From Shewanella glacialimarina (GTDB lineage: Bacteria > Pseudomonadota > Gammaproteobacteria > Enterobacterales > Shewanellaceae), in the NCBI RefSeq assembly GCF_020511155.1, contig NZ_CP041216.1, positions 2,852,001 to 2,916,000 on the forward strand: a DNA stretch of 64,000 nucleotides, written 5' to 3'. Shown in pieces: positions 1-8,114 of this stretch (position 1 is the first letter of the stretch; every line of letters begins with the position of its first letter). Under the pieces are notes generated by a model. That model saw only the letters and a list, made by a program, of their open reading frames with translations. It ran no database searches and was not told the DNA's origin. A program made the translations under genes and the position numbers.

Positions 1-603
1 GATAACCGTGGTCGAATTGAACGGTTATCAACTGGGTTAATCGACTCGGTTAACATCATGAATAGCCTAAGTAAAAACAGCGATAACATTGGTGGAATAT
101 TAGTTACTATCAGCGCTATTGCAGACCAAACTAATTTGTTGGCCTTAAATGCGGCAATTGAAGCGGCACGAGCGGGTGAACACGGAAGAGGCTTTGCCGT
201 AGTCGCCGATGAAGTAAGATCCCTTGCCTCAAGAACTCAATCATCTACCGCTGAAATTCAAACCATGATAGATGCCCTGCAGCAAGAAACGACAAATGCG
301 GTGAAAGCGATTACCCAAGGACAAACCCAAGCTAACCAATGTGTTGAACAAAGCCAGGCACTACATGATGCAATCGAGCATATTGAGTCGGCGCTGTTAA
401 CCATAGATAAAATGAGTCAAAGTATTAATCAAGCGGCACATGAACAGGTCAGTTTTAGTGAGCAAATTGAGCATACTATGGCTGAAACTGCAGAGTCTGC
501 GGAACATAATGCAGAAGAGTCCTCAGCAATGGCGAAGCGAAGCAAGGAATTAAATCAATTAGCCCATTCATTAACCACATCTGTTGAACGGTTTAAGTTA
601 TAG
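1..603 (+). CDS. Methyl-accepting chemotaxis protein, 3' part (start outside window)
   Basis: The reading frame is open from base 1, so this is the C-terminal part of a larger gene; an ATG at 58 is internal. The visible part is the cytoplasmic signalling domain. It holds the near-invariant hairpin tip that binds CheA/CheW ([20 protein letters not shown], then [15 protein letters not shown]), followed by about 100 residues of heptad-like helix ending in ERFKL. The domain relays ligand or energy sensing to the CheA kinase and so to the flagellar motor. The sensor and membrane parts lie upstream, so the ligand cannot be inferred. No C-terminal NWETF-type CheR/CheB tether is present, as in most non-enteric receptors. 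Confidence 0.95.
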   Translation, partial: DNRGRIERLSTGLIDSVNIMNSLSKNSDNIGGILVTISAIADQTNLLALNAAIEAARAGEHGRGFAVVADEVRSLASRTQSSTAEIQTMIDALQQETTNAVKAITQGQTQANQCVEQSQALHDAIEHIESALLTIDKMSQSINQAAHEQVSFSEQIEHTMAETAESAEHNAEESSAMAKRSKELNQLAHSLTTSVERFKL

Positions 604-737
604 TTTTTTGAGAGCTAAAGCATTTGAGTGTTAAAGACGACATTAAGTGCGCTAGGTATTTAATGCTTAGAGATAGAAGTGAAATGATATTGTGGTAATT
701 AGTAGAGACTGTAACTAATTTTGTGTAACTGCTAATC

Positions 738-780
738 AAAATGTCACTTTAATATTAGATTTTTAAAGTGACATTTTTAT
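738..780. terminator. Bidirectional rho-independent terminator
   Basis: A stem of about 13 bp (AATGTCACTTTA pairing with TAAAGTGACATT) is followed by a T-run on the plus strand and an A-run before it. It lies between the converging chemotaxis receptor and tdk and probably serves both. Confidence 0.8.
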
Positions 781-798
781 CATGCTAGCATACCTGGG

Positions 799-1377
799 CT
801 AATCCCATAAAAACTCTCTAAAGTGCTTGCGGCAAACCGACTCATAGGTTTCATTGCCACCTATCGCCACTTGCTCACCTTCTTTCATTGGTTTGCCATC
901 ACCGTCTAAACGTACCACCATATTGGCTTTGCGACCACAATGGCAAATCGTCTTTAGCTCAACTAATTTGTCAGCCCAAGCTAACAAATATTGGCTACCA
1001 GTAAATAGCTCTCCTTGGAAGTCACTTCGCAGCCCATAACACAATACAGGGATATTTAAATTATCTACCACATGAGTCAGCTGCTTAACCTGTGCTTTTG
1101 ACAAAAATTGGCTCTCATCGACAAGTACACAATGGATATGTTTCTGTTGATGTGATTGACCAATAATATCACTCAAATCATCGCCACTGGCAAACACTTG
1201 CGCATCAGTTTGTATACCAATTCGTGATGCAACAATGCCAACGCCATAGCGATCGTCAATTGATGCTGTCATAACTAACGTGTGCATGCCGCGCTCGCGA
1301 TAATTATAAGAAGATTGTAATAATGAGGTCGATTTACCCGCGTTCATCGACGAATAATAAAAATACAGTTGCGCCAA
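799..1377 (-). CDS. tdk: Thymidine kinase
   Basis: Phosphorylates thymidine to dTMP with ATP in the pyrimidine salvage pathway; cytosolic type II enzyme. The P-loop region reads [20 protein letters not shown], followed by the Walker-B-like VLVDESQFL, the substrate loop [15 protein letters not shown] and zinc cysteines in TICHCGRKA and SVCRKHF. The open frame runs upstream to 1434, but the family begins at M-A-Q-L-Y-F-Y-Y. I therefore place the start at a TTG at 1377 (192 residues), with GGA a few bases upstream. The extra 19 residues of the longer frame have no family counterpart. It is a single gene, set off by terminators on both sides. Confidence 0.93.
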   Translation of the reverse strand: MAQLYFYYSSMNAGKSTSLLQSSYNYRERGMHTLVMTASIDDRYGVGIVASRIGIQTDAQVFASGDDLSDIIGQSHQQKHIHCVLVDESQFLSKAQVKQLTHVVDNLNIPVLCYGLRSDFQGELFTGSQYLLAWADKLVELKTICHCGRKANMVVRLDGDGKPMKEGEQVAIGGNETYESVCRKHFREFLWD

Positions 1378-1437
1378 AATAATGTCCAATATTGTTGCTT
1401 TACTAAATTCTACTTTGATATGACCATTAACCACAAA

Positions 1438-1476
1438 TAATAATGCCGCTCAATGAAGATTGAGCGGCATTATTAT
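1438..1476 (-). terminator. Terminator downstream of the NhaC-type transporter
   Basis: A near-perfect stem of about 16 bp (AATAATGCCGCTCAAT with its complement) and a 4-base loop lies 18 bases past the transporter stop codon and before tdk. The T-tract is short on the minus strand. Confidence 0.75.
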
Positions 1477-1493
1477 TCATTTATGAGTAACGG

Positions 1494-3053
1494 CTAGCGA
1501 CGTGCAAAAAAAGCCAAAGCGAACACGCTGATCACAAACACAAGACTACAAGCTAATAATCCACTGATTAATGAGTCAGTAAAGCCAAGCACTGTATAGC
1601 CAATAATACTGATAAACGCCACAATTAAGGCATAAGGTAACTGAGTAATCACATGGTCTATATGATGACAACTGGCCCCTGTCGATGACAAAATAGTGGT
1701 GTCGGATATAGGTGAACAATGATCACCAAAAACAGCACCTGCAAGCACAGCCGACAGCATAGGTAACATCATATTTGAGTCGCTTCCCATTGCCATATCG
1801 GCAGCAATTGGCAACATAATGCCGAAAGTGCCCCAACTTGTGCCGGTTGAAAAAGCGGTAATGCCTGCAAGAATAAATAACACCACAGGCAATAGCTCAA
1901 AAGGAATTGAACCCGTGACTAAGCTTGCCATATATTTACCGGTTTCTAGCTGACCAATAACTCCAGCAATAGACCAGGCAAACAGTAATATATAGATAGC
2001 GGGTAACATTGAACGCGCACCAGTAACCACACCTTTAAAAATCAACCCCATCTCTAACTTTTGAATAAAAGCTAAAATTAACGTAATACTAAAACCAATG
2101 ACTGAGCCATAAAATAATGATTGGCTCACTTGAGTATTTTCAAAAGCGCCTAAAATAGTAAAGGCTTTACCATCGGCTGCAAGTACATCTGCACCGCTAG
2201 TTATCATAAAGTAAACTGTGGCAACGATTAATGTCAAAATGGGTAAAAATAAACCTATTACTTTCCCCGTATCAGCTTCAGGCAGGTCAGCGTTTGCACC
2301 AGGGGGAAGGCCTTTAGATTCATCATAAAGCTCACCTTTTTTGGCATTTAATTCATGTTGGCGCATAGGGCCGACATCAAGACCGAACAAGGCAACACAT
2401 AATAATAATAGTAACGCGAATATGGCATAAAAATTCATCGGGATCATTTGGACAAACACACTCAAATGACCTGACTCAGCAAAACCATGCGCGGTTAAGA
2501 TGCCCCCTATCAAGGCGATAATATAGGCTCCCCAACTTGAAATAGGTGAAATAACACAAATAGGTGCGGCTGTAGAATCTAATAAATATGCCAATTTAGC
2601 CCGCGATACATGGTATCTATCGGTAATAGGTTTTGAAATTGAGCCTACCACTAAACTGTTAAAATAATCATCAATAAACACCACACAGCCTAAAAATATG
2701 GTCATTAACTTGGCATCACGTTTACTGCGAATATGCCCTTTAGCCCAATCAGCAAACGCCCTTGCTGCACCACTAACGGTTATTAAAGCGGTTATCATGC
2801 CAAGCATGACTAAGAAACCTAAGATTTGTAAATTCCAGCTATTTAGCGCGCCATCACTCCAAACCAACCCTTGAACTGTGTTGAGCAAAAATAGACTACT
2901 ATCCCCTAAAGAGAACTGTGTAAGTAATAATGCGCCGACCACAATCCCCACGCCAAGGGACAGTAAAACTTTACGGGTGATAATAGCCAAAACAATGGCA
3001 ACAAGAGGTGGAAGTAAAGATAGTGCCGAATCGGCATGACTAAGTACGTTCAT
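1494..3053 (-). CDS. lysW: NhaC-family transporter, probable lysine transporter LysW
   Basis: Inner-membrane protein of 519 residues with about a dozen hydrophobic segments and the NhaC signatures: FIDDYFNSLVVGS near residue 126, LDSTAAPICVISP near 158, GTSWGTFGIMLP near 404 and GDHCSPISDTTI near 443. The family exchanges Na+ for H+ or couples Na+/H+ to organic substrates. The specific guess of lysine uptake comes from the leader, which holds a lysine riboswitch. NhaC-type genes under this riboswitch in gammaproteobacteria have been proposed to be lysine transporters (LysW). No strong Shine-Dalgarno is visible before the ATG, which fits control at the level of the leader. If the riboswitch inference is wrong, it is a generic Na+/H+ antiporter. 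Confidence 0.85.
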   Translation of the reverse strand: MNVLSHADSALSLLPPLVAIVLAIITRKVLLSLGVGIVVGALLLTQFSLGDSSLFLLNTVQGLVWSDGALNSWNLQILGFLVMLGMITALITVSGAARAFADWAKGHIRSKRDAKLMTIFLGCVVFIDDYFNSLVVGSISKPITDRYHVSRAKLAYLLDSTAAPICVISPISSWGAYIIALIGGILTAHGFAESGHLSVFVQMIPMNFYAIFALLLLLCVALFGLDVGPMRQHELNAKKGELYDESKGLPPGANADLPEADTGKVIGLFLPILTLIVATVYFMITSGADVLAADGKAFTILGAFENTQVSQSLFYGSVIGFSITLILAFIQKLEMGLIFKGVVTGARSMLPAIYILLFAWSIAGVIGQLETGKYMASLVTGSIPFELLPVVLFILAGITAFSTGTSWGTFGIMLPIAADMAMGSDSNMMLPMLSAVLAGAVFGDHCSPISDTTILSSTGASCHHIDHVITQLPYALIVAFISIIGYTVLGFTDSLISGLLACSLVFVISVFALAFFARR

Positions 3054-3093
3054 TATTTATTCATCGAGTATGTATGAATGGAGGCGACTGAAC

Positions 3094-3125
3094 CGGTGTA
3101 AGGTAATGTTATACCTTAGAGACAC
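3094..3125 (-). promoter_or_regulatory. Hairpin between riboswitch and gene (possible expression platform)
   Basis: Read on the minus strand, GGTGT..AAGGT pairs with ACCTT.ACACC just after the aptamer and about 40 bases before the transporter ATG. There is no following T-run, so it is more likely to act on translation or as an anti-structure than as a plain terminator. This is inference from position and pairing only. Confidence 0.4.
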
Positions 3126-3129
3126 CTGT

Positions 3130-3328
3130 CCTATCAGTAGCGCTCCATAGTAATTTATCTTTGTCATCCCGACAAAAAATACTATGGCAGTGCTGCACCT
3201 ATTTGGCGACAACACCAGCTGTATTGACCGATATCAATAGCAACTTCGGCATTAAATCCTTTCAAGGTAGATCACAGGCATCACCCTACTCACCTTTACT
3301 ATTATTTAATGCACCTCTACTTAAAGGG
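3130..3328 (-). promoter_or_regulatory. Lysine riboswitch (L-box)
   Basis: The minus strand carries the conserved lysine-aptamer core in order: AGTAGAGGTGC at the 5' side, GGTGA.., GAAAGG, GCCGAAG, GGTGTTGTC, ACTGCCATAGTA, then its partner TACTATGGAGCGCTACT. The closing helix P1 forms between AGTAG (near 3317-3321) and CTACT (near 3136-3140) with further pairs outside. It lies about 80 bases upstream of the NhaC-type transporter, transcribed leftward, and should repress it when lysine is plentiful. Confidence 0.9.
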
Positions 3329-3355
3329 TAAAAATGCGAGCACATAAAAACATAG

Positions 3356-3383
3356 CGGCCGTAAGGTTACCACCCTACGGCCG
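3356..3383 (-). terminator. Probable terminator after etfA
   Basis: An 11-bp GC-rich stem (CGGCCGTAGGG with CCTTACGGCCG on the minus strand) lies just past the etfA stop. A run of five T follows a few bases later. It would separate etfBA from the riboswitch unit. Confidence 0.55.
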
Positions 3384-3405
3384 AATATTGTGACACACAT
3401 CACAT

Positions 3406-4329
3406 TTACAACAAATTATTCAGTGCCGGAATAGCCACAAATAAATCAGCTTCTAGTCCATAATCAGCTACTTGAAAAATTGGTGCTTCAGGATCTTTGT
3501 TAATAGCGACAATTACTTTAGAATCTTTCATACCCGCAAGGTGCTGAATTGCGCCAGAAATACCGACTGCAATATACAAATCAGGAGCAACAATTTTACC
3601 TGTTTGACCGACCTGTAAATCGTTAGGGACAAAACCCGCATCAACTGCGGCGCGCGAAGCCCCAACAGCGGCACCTAACTTATCTGCAAGTTGCTCTAGA
3701 ATAGCGAAGTTTTCACCGCTACCCATTCCACGACCACCAGAGACAATAATACCAGCATTGCCTAATTCAGGACGAACTGACTCAGTTAAGCTTTGTGATA
3801 CAAACTCAGTACGCGCATTAATCACTTCGTCAATATTGGCTAATTCAGCACTGCCAGTTGAAGCAACCGCATCAAATGCACTTGAACGTACTGTCATGAC
3901 TTTTTTATCATCTAAGCTTTTCACTGTCGCTAATGCATTACCTGCATATATTGGACGTATAAATGTATCTGCGCTTTCTACGTTAATCACTTCAGATATT
4001 TGCGCCACATCTAATAAGGCAGCAACACGCGGTAACGTGTCTTTACCTACGCTTGAGGCTGCGGATAAAATATGTGAATAGTCTGCAGACAAACTCAAAA
4101 TTAACTTAGCTAAGTTTTCGGCTAATTGGTTAGCATATACAGCTGAGTCAGCCACAATGACTTTGTTAACGCCAGCTAATGTTTGCGCCATTTTGGCCGC
4201 TTCACTACATTGAGCTCCCGCCACTAAAATGTGAATATCACCACCAATTGCAGTAGCCGCTGCAACCACTTTGGCTGTGTCGGCTTTTAAATGCACATTA
4301 TCGTGTTCAGCTAAAACTAAAATGGTCAT
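3406..4329 (-). CDS. etfA: Electron transfer flavoprotein, alpha subunit
   Basis: The alpha subunit of the soluble FAD heterodimer that takes electrons from acyl-CoA dehydrogenases and passes them to ETF:quinone oxidoreductase. The C-terminal half holds the FAD-binding signature: SGGRGMGSGENF near residue 197, GASRAAVDAGFVPNDLQVGQTG, then PDLYIAVGISGAIQHLAGM and NKDPEAPIF. Its 307 residues are normal for the family. It follows etfB after a single base, so the two are cotranslated. The dehydrogenases that need it are encoded in this window: isovaleryl-CoA dehydrogenase (36.7 kb) and another acyl-CoA dehydrogenase (51.2 kb). Confidence 0.96.
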   Translation of the reverse strand: MTILVLAEHDNVHLKADTAKVVAAATAIGGDIHILVAGAQCSEAAKMAQTLAGVNKVIVADSAVYANQLAENLAKLILSLSADYSHILSAASSVGKDTLPRVAALLDVAQISEVINVESADTFIRPIYAGNALATVKSLDDKKVMTVRSSAFDAVASTGSAELANIDEVINARTEFVSQSLTESVRPELGNAGIIVSGGRGMGSGENFAILEQLADKLGAAVGASRAAVDAGFVPNDLQVGQTGKIVAPDLYIAVGISGAIQHLAGMKDSKVIVAINKDPEAPIFQVADYGLEADLFVAIPALNNLL

Positions 4330-4330
4330 A

Positions 4331-5080
4331 TTAGATCACCTTCGCTTCGTTTTTTAATTTTTCGACAAGTTCTTCAACAGAAGATACCATGATGCCAGCT
4401 TTACGTTCTGCTGGAGGCGTGACTTTCAATACGGTTTGATGTGCTTTCAACGTTACACCTAAGTCAGAAATAGATAATACTTCTAAAGGCTTACGCTTAG
4501 CTTTCATAATATTTGGTAATGAAGCATAACGAGGTTCATTTAAACGCAAATCAACTGTCACAACCGCTGGTAATGGCATTTTCAAGGTTTGTAAACCGCC
4601 ATCAACTTCACGGGTTACCACAATAGTCTCGCCATCAATTTTAACTTCAGAAGCAAAAGTGGCTTGTGGCATGTCAGCAAGTGCTGCCAACATTTGGCCT
4701 GTTTGATTGTTGTCACCATCAATAGATTGCTTACCAAATATCACCAGTTGAGCCTGTTCTTTTAGCTGAACGGCATGCAGTAACTTAGCAATTGAGAGTG
4801 ATACTAACTCTTCTTCGGTTTCAACATGGACGGCACGATCTGCACCTAAAGCCATTGCCGTTCTTAATTGTTCTTGCACCGTTTTCGGACCAACGCTAAC
4901 AACAACAACTTCAGTCGCAATTCCAGCTTCTTTGAGGCGAACCGCTTCTTCAACTGCAATTTCACAAAATGGGTTTAATGCCATTTTTAGATTGGCTGTA
5001 TCAACATTTGAATTATCAGCTTTTACTCTGACCTTTACATTGGCATCAACGACGCGCTTTACAGGCACCAATATTTTCAT
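4331..5080 (-). CDS. etfB: Electron transfer flavoprotein, beta subunit
   Basis: Partner of EtfA that binds AMP and forms the docking surface for dehydrogenases. Landmarks are the [12 protein letters not shown] start, [35 protein letters not shown] and, near the C-terminus, [13 protein letters not shown]. It has 249 residues, as usual. A strong ribosome site (AGGAAGG) lies about 7 bases before the ATG. It is the first gene of a two-gene operon. The upstream region carries a LiuR-like and a PsrA-like palindrome, suggesting induction by branched-chain amino acid and fatty acid catabolism. Confidence 0.96.
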   Translation of the reverse strand: MKILVPVKRVVDANVKVRVKADNSNVDTANLKMALNPFCEIAVEEAVRLKEAGIATEVVVVSVGPKTVQEQLRTAMALGADRAVHVETEEELVSLSIAKLLHAVQLKEQAQLVIFGKQSIDGDNNQTGQMLAALADMPQATFASEVKIDGETIVVTREVDGGLQTLKMPLPAVVTVDLRLNEPRYASLPNIMKAKRKPLEVLSISDLGVTLKAHQTVLKVTPPAERKAGIMVSSVEELVEKLKNEAKVI

Positions 5081-5157
5081 AGGGTTTCCTTCCTACACCT
5101 TGTCTATAGACAACACATTGGCCAATGCCAATGCAAGATAGCTCAACTTTACGACCT

Positions 5158-5175
5158 GTTAACGTTAACGTCAAC
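5158..5175. promoter_or_regulatory. LiuR-like operator upstream of etfBA
   Basis: GTTAACGTTAACGTCAAC is an inverted repeat with one mismatch and resembles the published LiuR motif of gammaproteobacteria (two TTTACGT/ACGTAAA-type half sites). It lies 78 bases upstream of the etfB ATG. LiuR itself is encoded at 36.1 kb. Confidence 0.6.
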
Positions 5176-5180
5176 CTAAG

Positions 5181-5197
5181 TTAAACGCTTGTTTGAA
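5181..5197. promoter_or_regulatory. PsrA-like operator upstream of etfBA
   Basis: TTAAACGCTTGTTTGAA contains AAAC-N4-GTTTG, the core of the PsrA/fatty-acid regulator motif, and lies 5 bases beyond the LiuR-like site. No psrA gene is in the window. The call rests on motif similarity and on etf being a known member of such regulons. Confidence 0.5.
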
Positions 5198-5603
5198 AAA
5201 ATATAGCATACAAATTGGCAAGCTAAAGTAACATTTTTCACTTATATGCACCCATAATGTCGTTTTTAACAGCCTTTTTAGGCTAATTAATAAAATAAGC
5301 TTATTTTTGATAAATTAAATTGATCAAGGCTCAATATCTTTCTATTATTACGGTTATTGATAAATACTATTTTATTAATTTGTTATTAACTTATTTGAAT
5401 GTATTGCTCAAAAATAAAGCTTGATGTTAAAAGTTAACCTCGAAGGAATTATTTCTAAGGAATGAGATATTTTTGATTATGCTTTTAGTACTGACATGTA
5501 TCAATCAACATTAATGAACATGATATGCTGCACGTCTTCATTCAACGTCAGAACTAACAAATAAAAACTATGTAAATTCCAATTCATTAGGACGTTTAAT
5601 ATT

Positions 5604-6011
5604 ATGAGTGATTTTTTAGATATTTTAACCCATGGTCGTCGTTTTAAAGCTGCTGTAAAAGAACTCAGTATTGAAGATCTTAACGATCTTGCTGCGAAAC
5701 TTGATAAAATTATCGTTGAACGTGAAGAAGAAGCCAAAGCAGATGAAGCGGCAAATGCCGAAAGAAATGCTCTTATTGCTGGCATTTTAGCTCAAATCGA
5801 AAACAGTGGTTTATCGATTGAAGATCTTGGCGAAGTCACAGCAAGCAAATCAGCACCTAAAAAACGCGCTCCTCGTCCAGCAAAATATCAAATCACCTTA
5901 GACGGTGAGTTAATTCAATGGACTGGCCAAGGCCGTATGCCAACGGTATTTAAAAAAGAAGTTGATGCTGGTAAATCCATGAGTGCCTTTTTAATTCCTG
6001 GCATGGAATAA
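5604..6011 (+). CDS. hns: H-NS family nucleoid-associated DNA-binding protein
   Basis: 135 residues with the H-NS layout. The N-terminal part is helical and highly charged for oligomerisation (KAAVKELSIEDLNDLAAKLDKIIVE). A lysine/arginine-rich linker (KKRAPRPAK) follows, then a C-terminal DNA-binding domain with the minor-groove loop WTGQGRMPT. H-NS binds curved AT-rich DNA and silences acquired genes. A good AGGA lies a little far (11 bases) from the ATG. The gene is monocistronic and ends at a strong terminator. The core QGR residues are intact. Confidence 0.93.
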   Translation: MSDFLDILTHGRRFKAAVKELSIEDLNDLAAKLDKIIVEREEEAKADEAANAERNALIAGILAQIENSGLSIEDLGEVTASKSAPKKRAPRPAKYQITLDGELIQWTGQGRMPTVFKKEVDAGKSMSAFLIPGME

Positions 6012-6030
6012 TAGTTCAAGCATTAATAAT

Positions 6031-6060
6031 AAACGCTTACTTCGGTAGGCGTTTTTTTTA
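6031..6060 (+). terminator. hns terminator
   Basis: A stem AAACGCTTAC/GTAGGCGTTT with a UUCG tetraloop is followed by eight or more T. Confidence 0.9.
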
Positions 6061-6124
6061 AACAAATTAAAGTTTGCCTTTACCTCTAATAAAGAGAGAG
6101 TAAACTATAATTAAATTGAATTAA

Positions 6125-6532
6125 GTGAGCACATCTATGTTTTCGCCTATCCTTAAAGTGTTAACCCTTTCATCTTTATCTTTATTATTAACAGCTTGTG
6201 CAGGTGACTATGCCTTTAACAGTAATCTTGATCCCAAAGCGATTAATGAATATTTTAAAGTGGGTGATGTGATTGTTTATGAAGGCAATAACCAGCCCAA
6301 AGGTCATTATGCCATTATTGGTTTAGCTGAGGGTGAGGTTTGTCAGGAGCAATCAAACGATGCACCTGCATCGATTCAAGATGCAAGAACTGAAGCCCGT
6401 AAAAAAGCTGCAGATATGGGTGCCAATGGCATTATTATCAAACAATGCTTGATCATTGAAGAACAGGATAAAGCCTGTGTTAGTCGCAGTTTGTGTATTG
6501 GACAAGCCATTAAACACGAGCAAGAAAAATAA
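6125..6532 (+). CDS. rcsF: RcsF-like outer-membrane lipoprotein
   Basis: In enterobacteria RcsF is the outer-membrane sensor that signals envelope stress to the Rcs phosphorelay. This protein has a lipoprotein signal peptide with lipobox LTAC. Its C-terminal domain aligns by eye with RcsF: GEVCQ, a D.P.SI..AR stretch, A..MGANGIII.QC, then C and CIGQAI, giving the four cysteines of the two non-consecutive disulfides. The proline-rich linker of the E. coli protein is missing. The GTG at 6125 opens the frame; an ATG at 6137 with GTGAG seven bases before it is a good alternative start. Order rcsF-trmO-proS matches E. coli. Whether an Rcs phosphorelay exists here cannot be seen. Confidence 0.85.
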   Translation: MSTSMFSPILKVLTLSSLSLLLTACAGDYAFNSNLDPKAINEYFKVGDVIVYEGNNQPKGHYAIIGLAEGEVCQEQSNDAPASIQDARTEARKKAADMGANGIIIKQCLIIEEQDKACVSRSLCIGQAIKHEQEK

Positions 6533-6555
6533 TATTTTATTTTAGTCATTTTATC

Positions 6556-6596
6556 GCTGCAATATCAGACTTTATTATATTGCAGCTCTTTTTTAT
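6556..6596 (+). terminator. rcsF terminator
   Basis: A 10-bp perfect stem (GCTGCAATAT with ATATTGCAGC) is followed by TCTTTTTT. It falls just before trmO, so rcsF is probably a separate transcript. Confidence 0.85.
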
Positions 6597-6615
6597 ACCT
6601 AGTTGATAAGCCATC

Positions 6616-7344
6616 ATGTTTACATCTCAAATTAGTGCAGTCGCAATTTGCCGAACCCCTTATAAACAAAAATTTGGTATTCCTCGCCAGCCAGGATTAG
6701 TCGATGTAAAAGGTTATATTGAACTTGCTCCAGCGTTAAATACTGTTGATGCAATTAGAGGAATTGAACAATATTCTCATCTATGGTTATTATTTTGTTT
6801 TCATGAAAATTTAGCTCAAGGCTGGAAAACAACCGTTCGTCCACCTCGTTTAGGTGGCAACGAAAAACTGGGTGTATTTGCGACACGTTCAACTTTTAGG
6901 CCAAACGGTATTGGACAGTCTGTGGTTAAATTACACGGTATTGTGAAACGAAAAGGCAAAGTGTGTCTTGAAATATCCGGCATGGATTTATTAGATGGCA
7001 CGCCTATTATCGATATAAAACCTTATATTCCCTTTTCAGATGCCATTACAGACGCCAAGGGCGGTATAGCTCAGGAGGCGCCTGAGTTAATAAAGGTTGT
7101 TTTTTCTGATAATGCAAGTATTCAGTTGTCAACACTTGCAGAAAATGAAAAGTATGCTCAATTACAGCCGCTAATTAGTGCAGTATTAGCCCAAGACCCC
7201 AGGCCTGCTTACAAAAAAGCAAAAGAGGATCCCAAAATCTATCAAGTTGCCCTATATGATCTTGATATTTTGTGGCAGGTGATTGATAACCAAATTATCG
7301 TATTAACGTTAAAACCCACGTCTGTGGTTTTACTTGATGAGTAA
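6616..7344 (+). CDS. trmO: tRNA (adenine(37)-N6)-methyltransferase TrmO
   Basis: TrmO (formerly TsaA/YaeB) methylates N6 of t6A37 in threonine tRNAs with SAM. It uses a beta-barrel fold unlike other methyltransferases. Family landmarks are GIPRQPGL near residue 22, [36 protein letters not shown] around 93-115 and [16 protein letters not shown]. The C-terminal DPRPAYKK is also typical. Its 242 residues compare with 235 in E. coli. The gene sits between rcsF and proS as in enterobacteria. Confidence 0.93.
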   Translation: MFTSQISAVAICRTPYKQKFGIPRQPGLVDVKGYIELAPALNTVDAIRGIEQYSHLWLLFCFHENLAQGWKTTVRPPRLGGNEKLGVFATRSTFRPNGIGQSVVKLHGIVKRKGKVCLEISGMDLLDGTPIIDIKPYIPFSDAITDAKGGIAQEAPELIKVVFSDNASIQLSTLAENEKYAQLQPLISAVLAQDPRPAYKKAKEDPKIYQVALYDLDILWQVIDNQIIVLTLKPTSVVLLDE

Positions 7345-7358
7345 ATGAGGACAGAACG

Positions 7359-7970
7359 TTGGCATTACTCGATTACCAAAAGCAGCAGAAAAAAAGACTG
7401 TCCTGGATGCCCTGGCTTTACTTCAATCTCAAGCCAAAATTATTAGAGTGGGTAACGCCCTGGCAGCTGGATATTCAAACTAAATTAACTCAGCTTGAAA
7501 CCATTAGCATTGGTCAGCAATGTTTTATTGCGCCTGAAGCAGAGTTATTTGCAGAGCCTGGTCGAAATATTACTATCGGCGATAAATGCATGATTGCTGC
7601 TGACGTATTTATGCACGGCCCTATAACGTTAGGCGATGAAGTGGCTATTAATCATAGTTGCAGTTTAGATGGTGGTCAGGCAGGTATTCATATTGGCTCA
7701 CAAACTCGCATTGCCAATAATGTCACTGTGTATGCTTTTAACCATGGCATGTCACCCGACTCGCCTATTTATCAACAACCAACATCATCAAAAGGCATTA
7801 TAATAGGTCAAGATGTGTGGATTGGCGCTCAAGCGGGTTTGGTCGATGGCATCACCATTGGTGACAAAGCCGTTATCGGCATGGGCTGCATTGTGACTAA
7901 AGATGTCGCCGCATACGCTATTATGGCTGGTAACCCAGCAAAAGTGATTGGTGATAGACGTAATAAATAA
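7359..7970 (+). CDS. Hexapeptide-repeat acyl/acetyltransferase (LbH family)
   Basis: 203 residues forming a left-handed beta-helix of the NodL/maltose-acetyltransferase type: repeats such as [57 protein letters not shown] and [13 protein letters not shown], ending [12 protein letters not shown]. The NHG of FNHGMS is where the catalytic histidine of the family sits. The acceptor cannot be told from sequence. The start is TTG with GAGG eight bases before it, 14 bases after trmO, so the two are probably cotranscribed. The residue before the repeats ([16 protein letters not shown]) is a helical N-terminal piece. Confidence 0.85.
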   Translation: MALLDYQKQQKKRLSWMPWLYFNLKPKLLEWVTPWQLDIQTKLTQLETISIGQQCFIAPEAELFAEPGRNITIGDKCMIAADVFMHGPITLGDEVAINHSCSLDGGQAGIHIGSQTRIANNVTVYAFNHGMSPDSPIYQQPTSSKGIIIGQDVWIGAQAGLVDGITIGDKAVIGMGCIVTKDVAAYAIMAGNPAKVIGDRRNK

Positions 7971-8114
7971 CCCTTATCTACCGCAAAACAATAATTTAAT
8001 GTCTATATCCCAAGTTGTTAAAGTAACTTTGCTCAATGGCTAATAATCAGGTGACATAAACGCTTCAAGTGCTAAAATGACCTCCATTGATTTTTACTCA
8101 TAATGGATACCGGA

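Larger units (their letters stand above)
5081..5603. other. Intergenic region between divergent etfB and hns
   Basis: This stretch has no convincing gene. The etfB-proximal part holds two operator-like palindromes (separate entries). The remainder, about 5200-5600, is very AT-rich with many A/T tracts, as is common upstream of hns genes, where H-NS itself can bind. I could not pick a single convincing promoter. Confidence 0.6.

Noticed and set aside
799..1434. Longer thymidine kinase start at 1434
   Set aside because: The extra 19 residues are absent from the family, and a TTG with GGA before it marks the usual N-terminus.
3758..4081. Rightward ORF inside etfA
   Set aside because: Antisense shadow of a well-supported gene.
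5501..5785. Leftward ORF of 94 residues overlapping hns
   Set aside because: It is mostly antisense to hns, and the part outside is AT-rich; serine/alanine/arginine-rich as antisense frames usually are.
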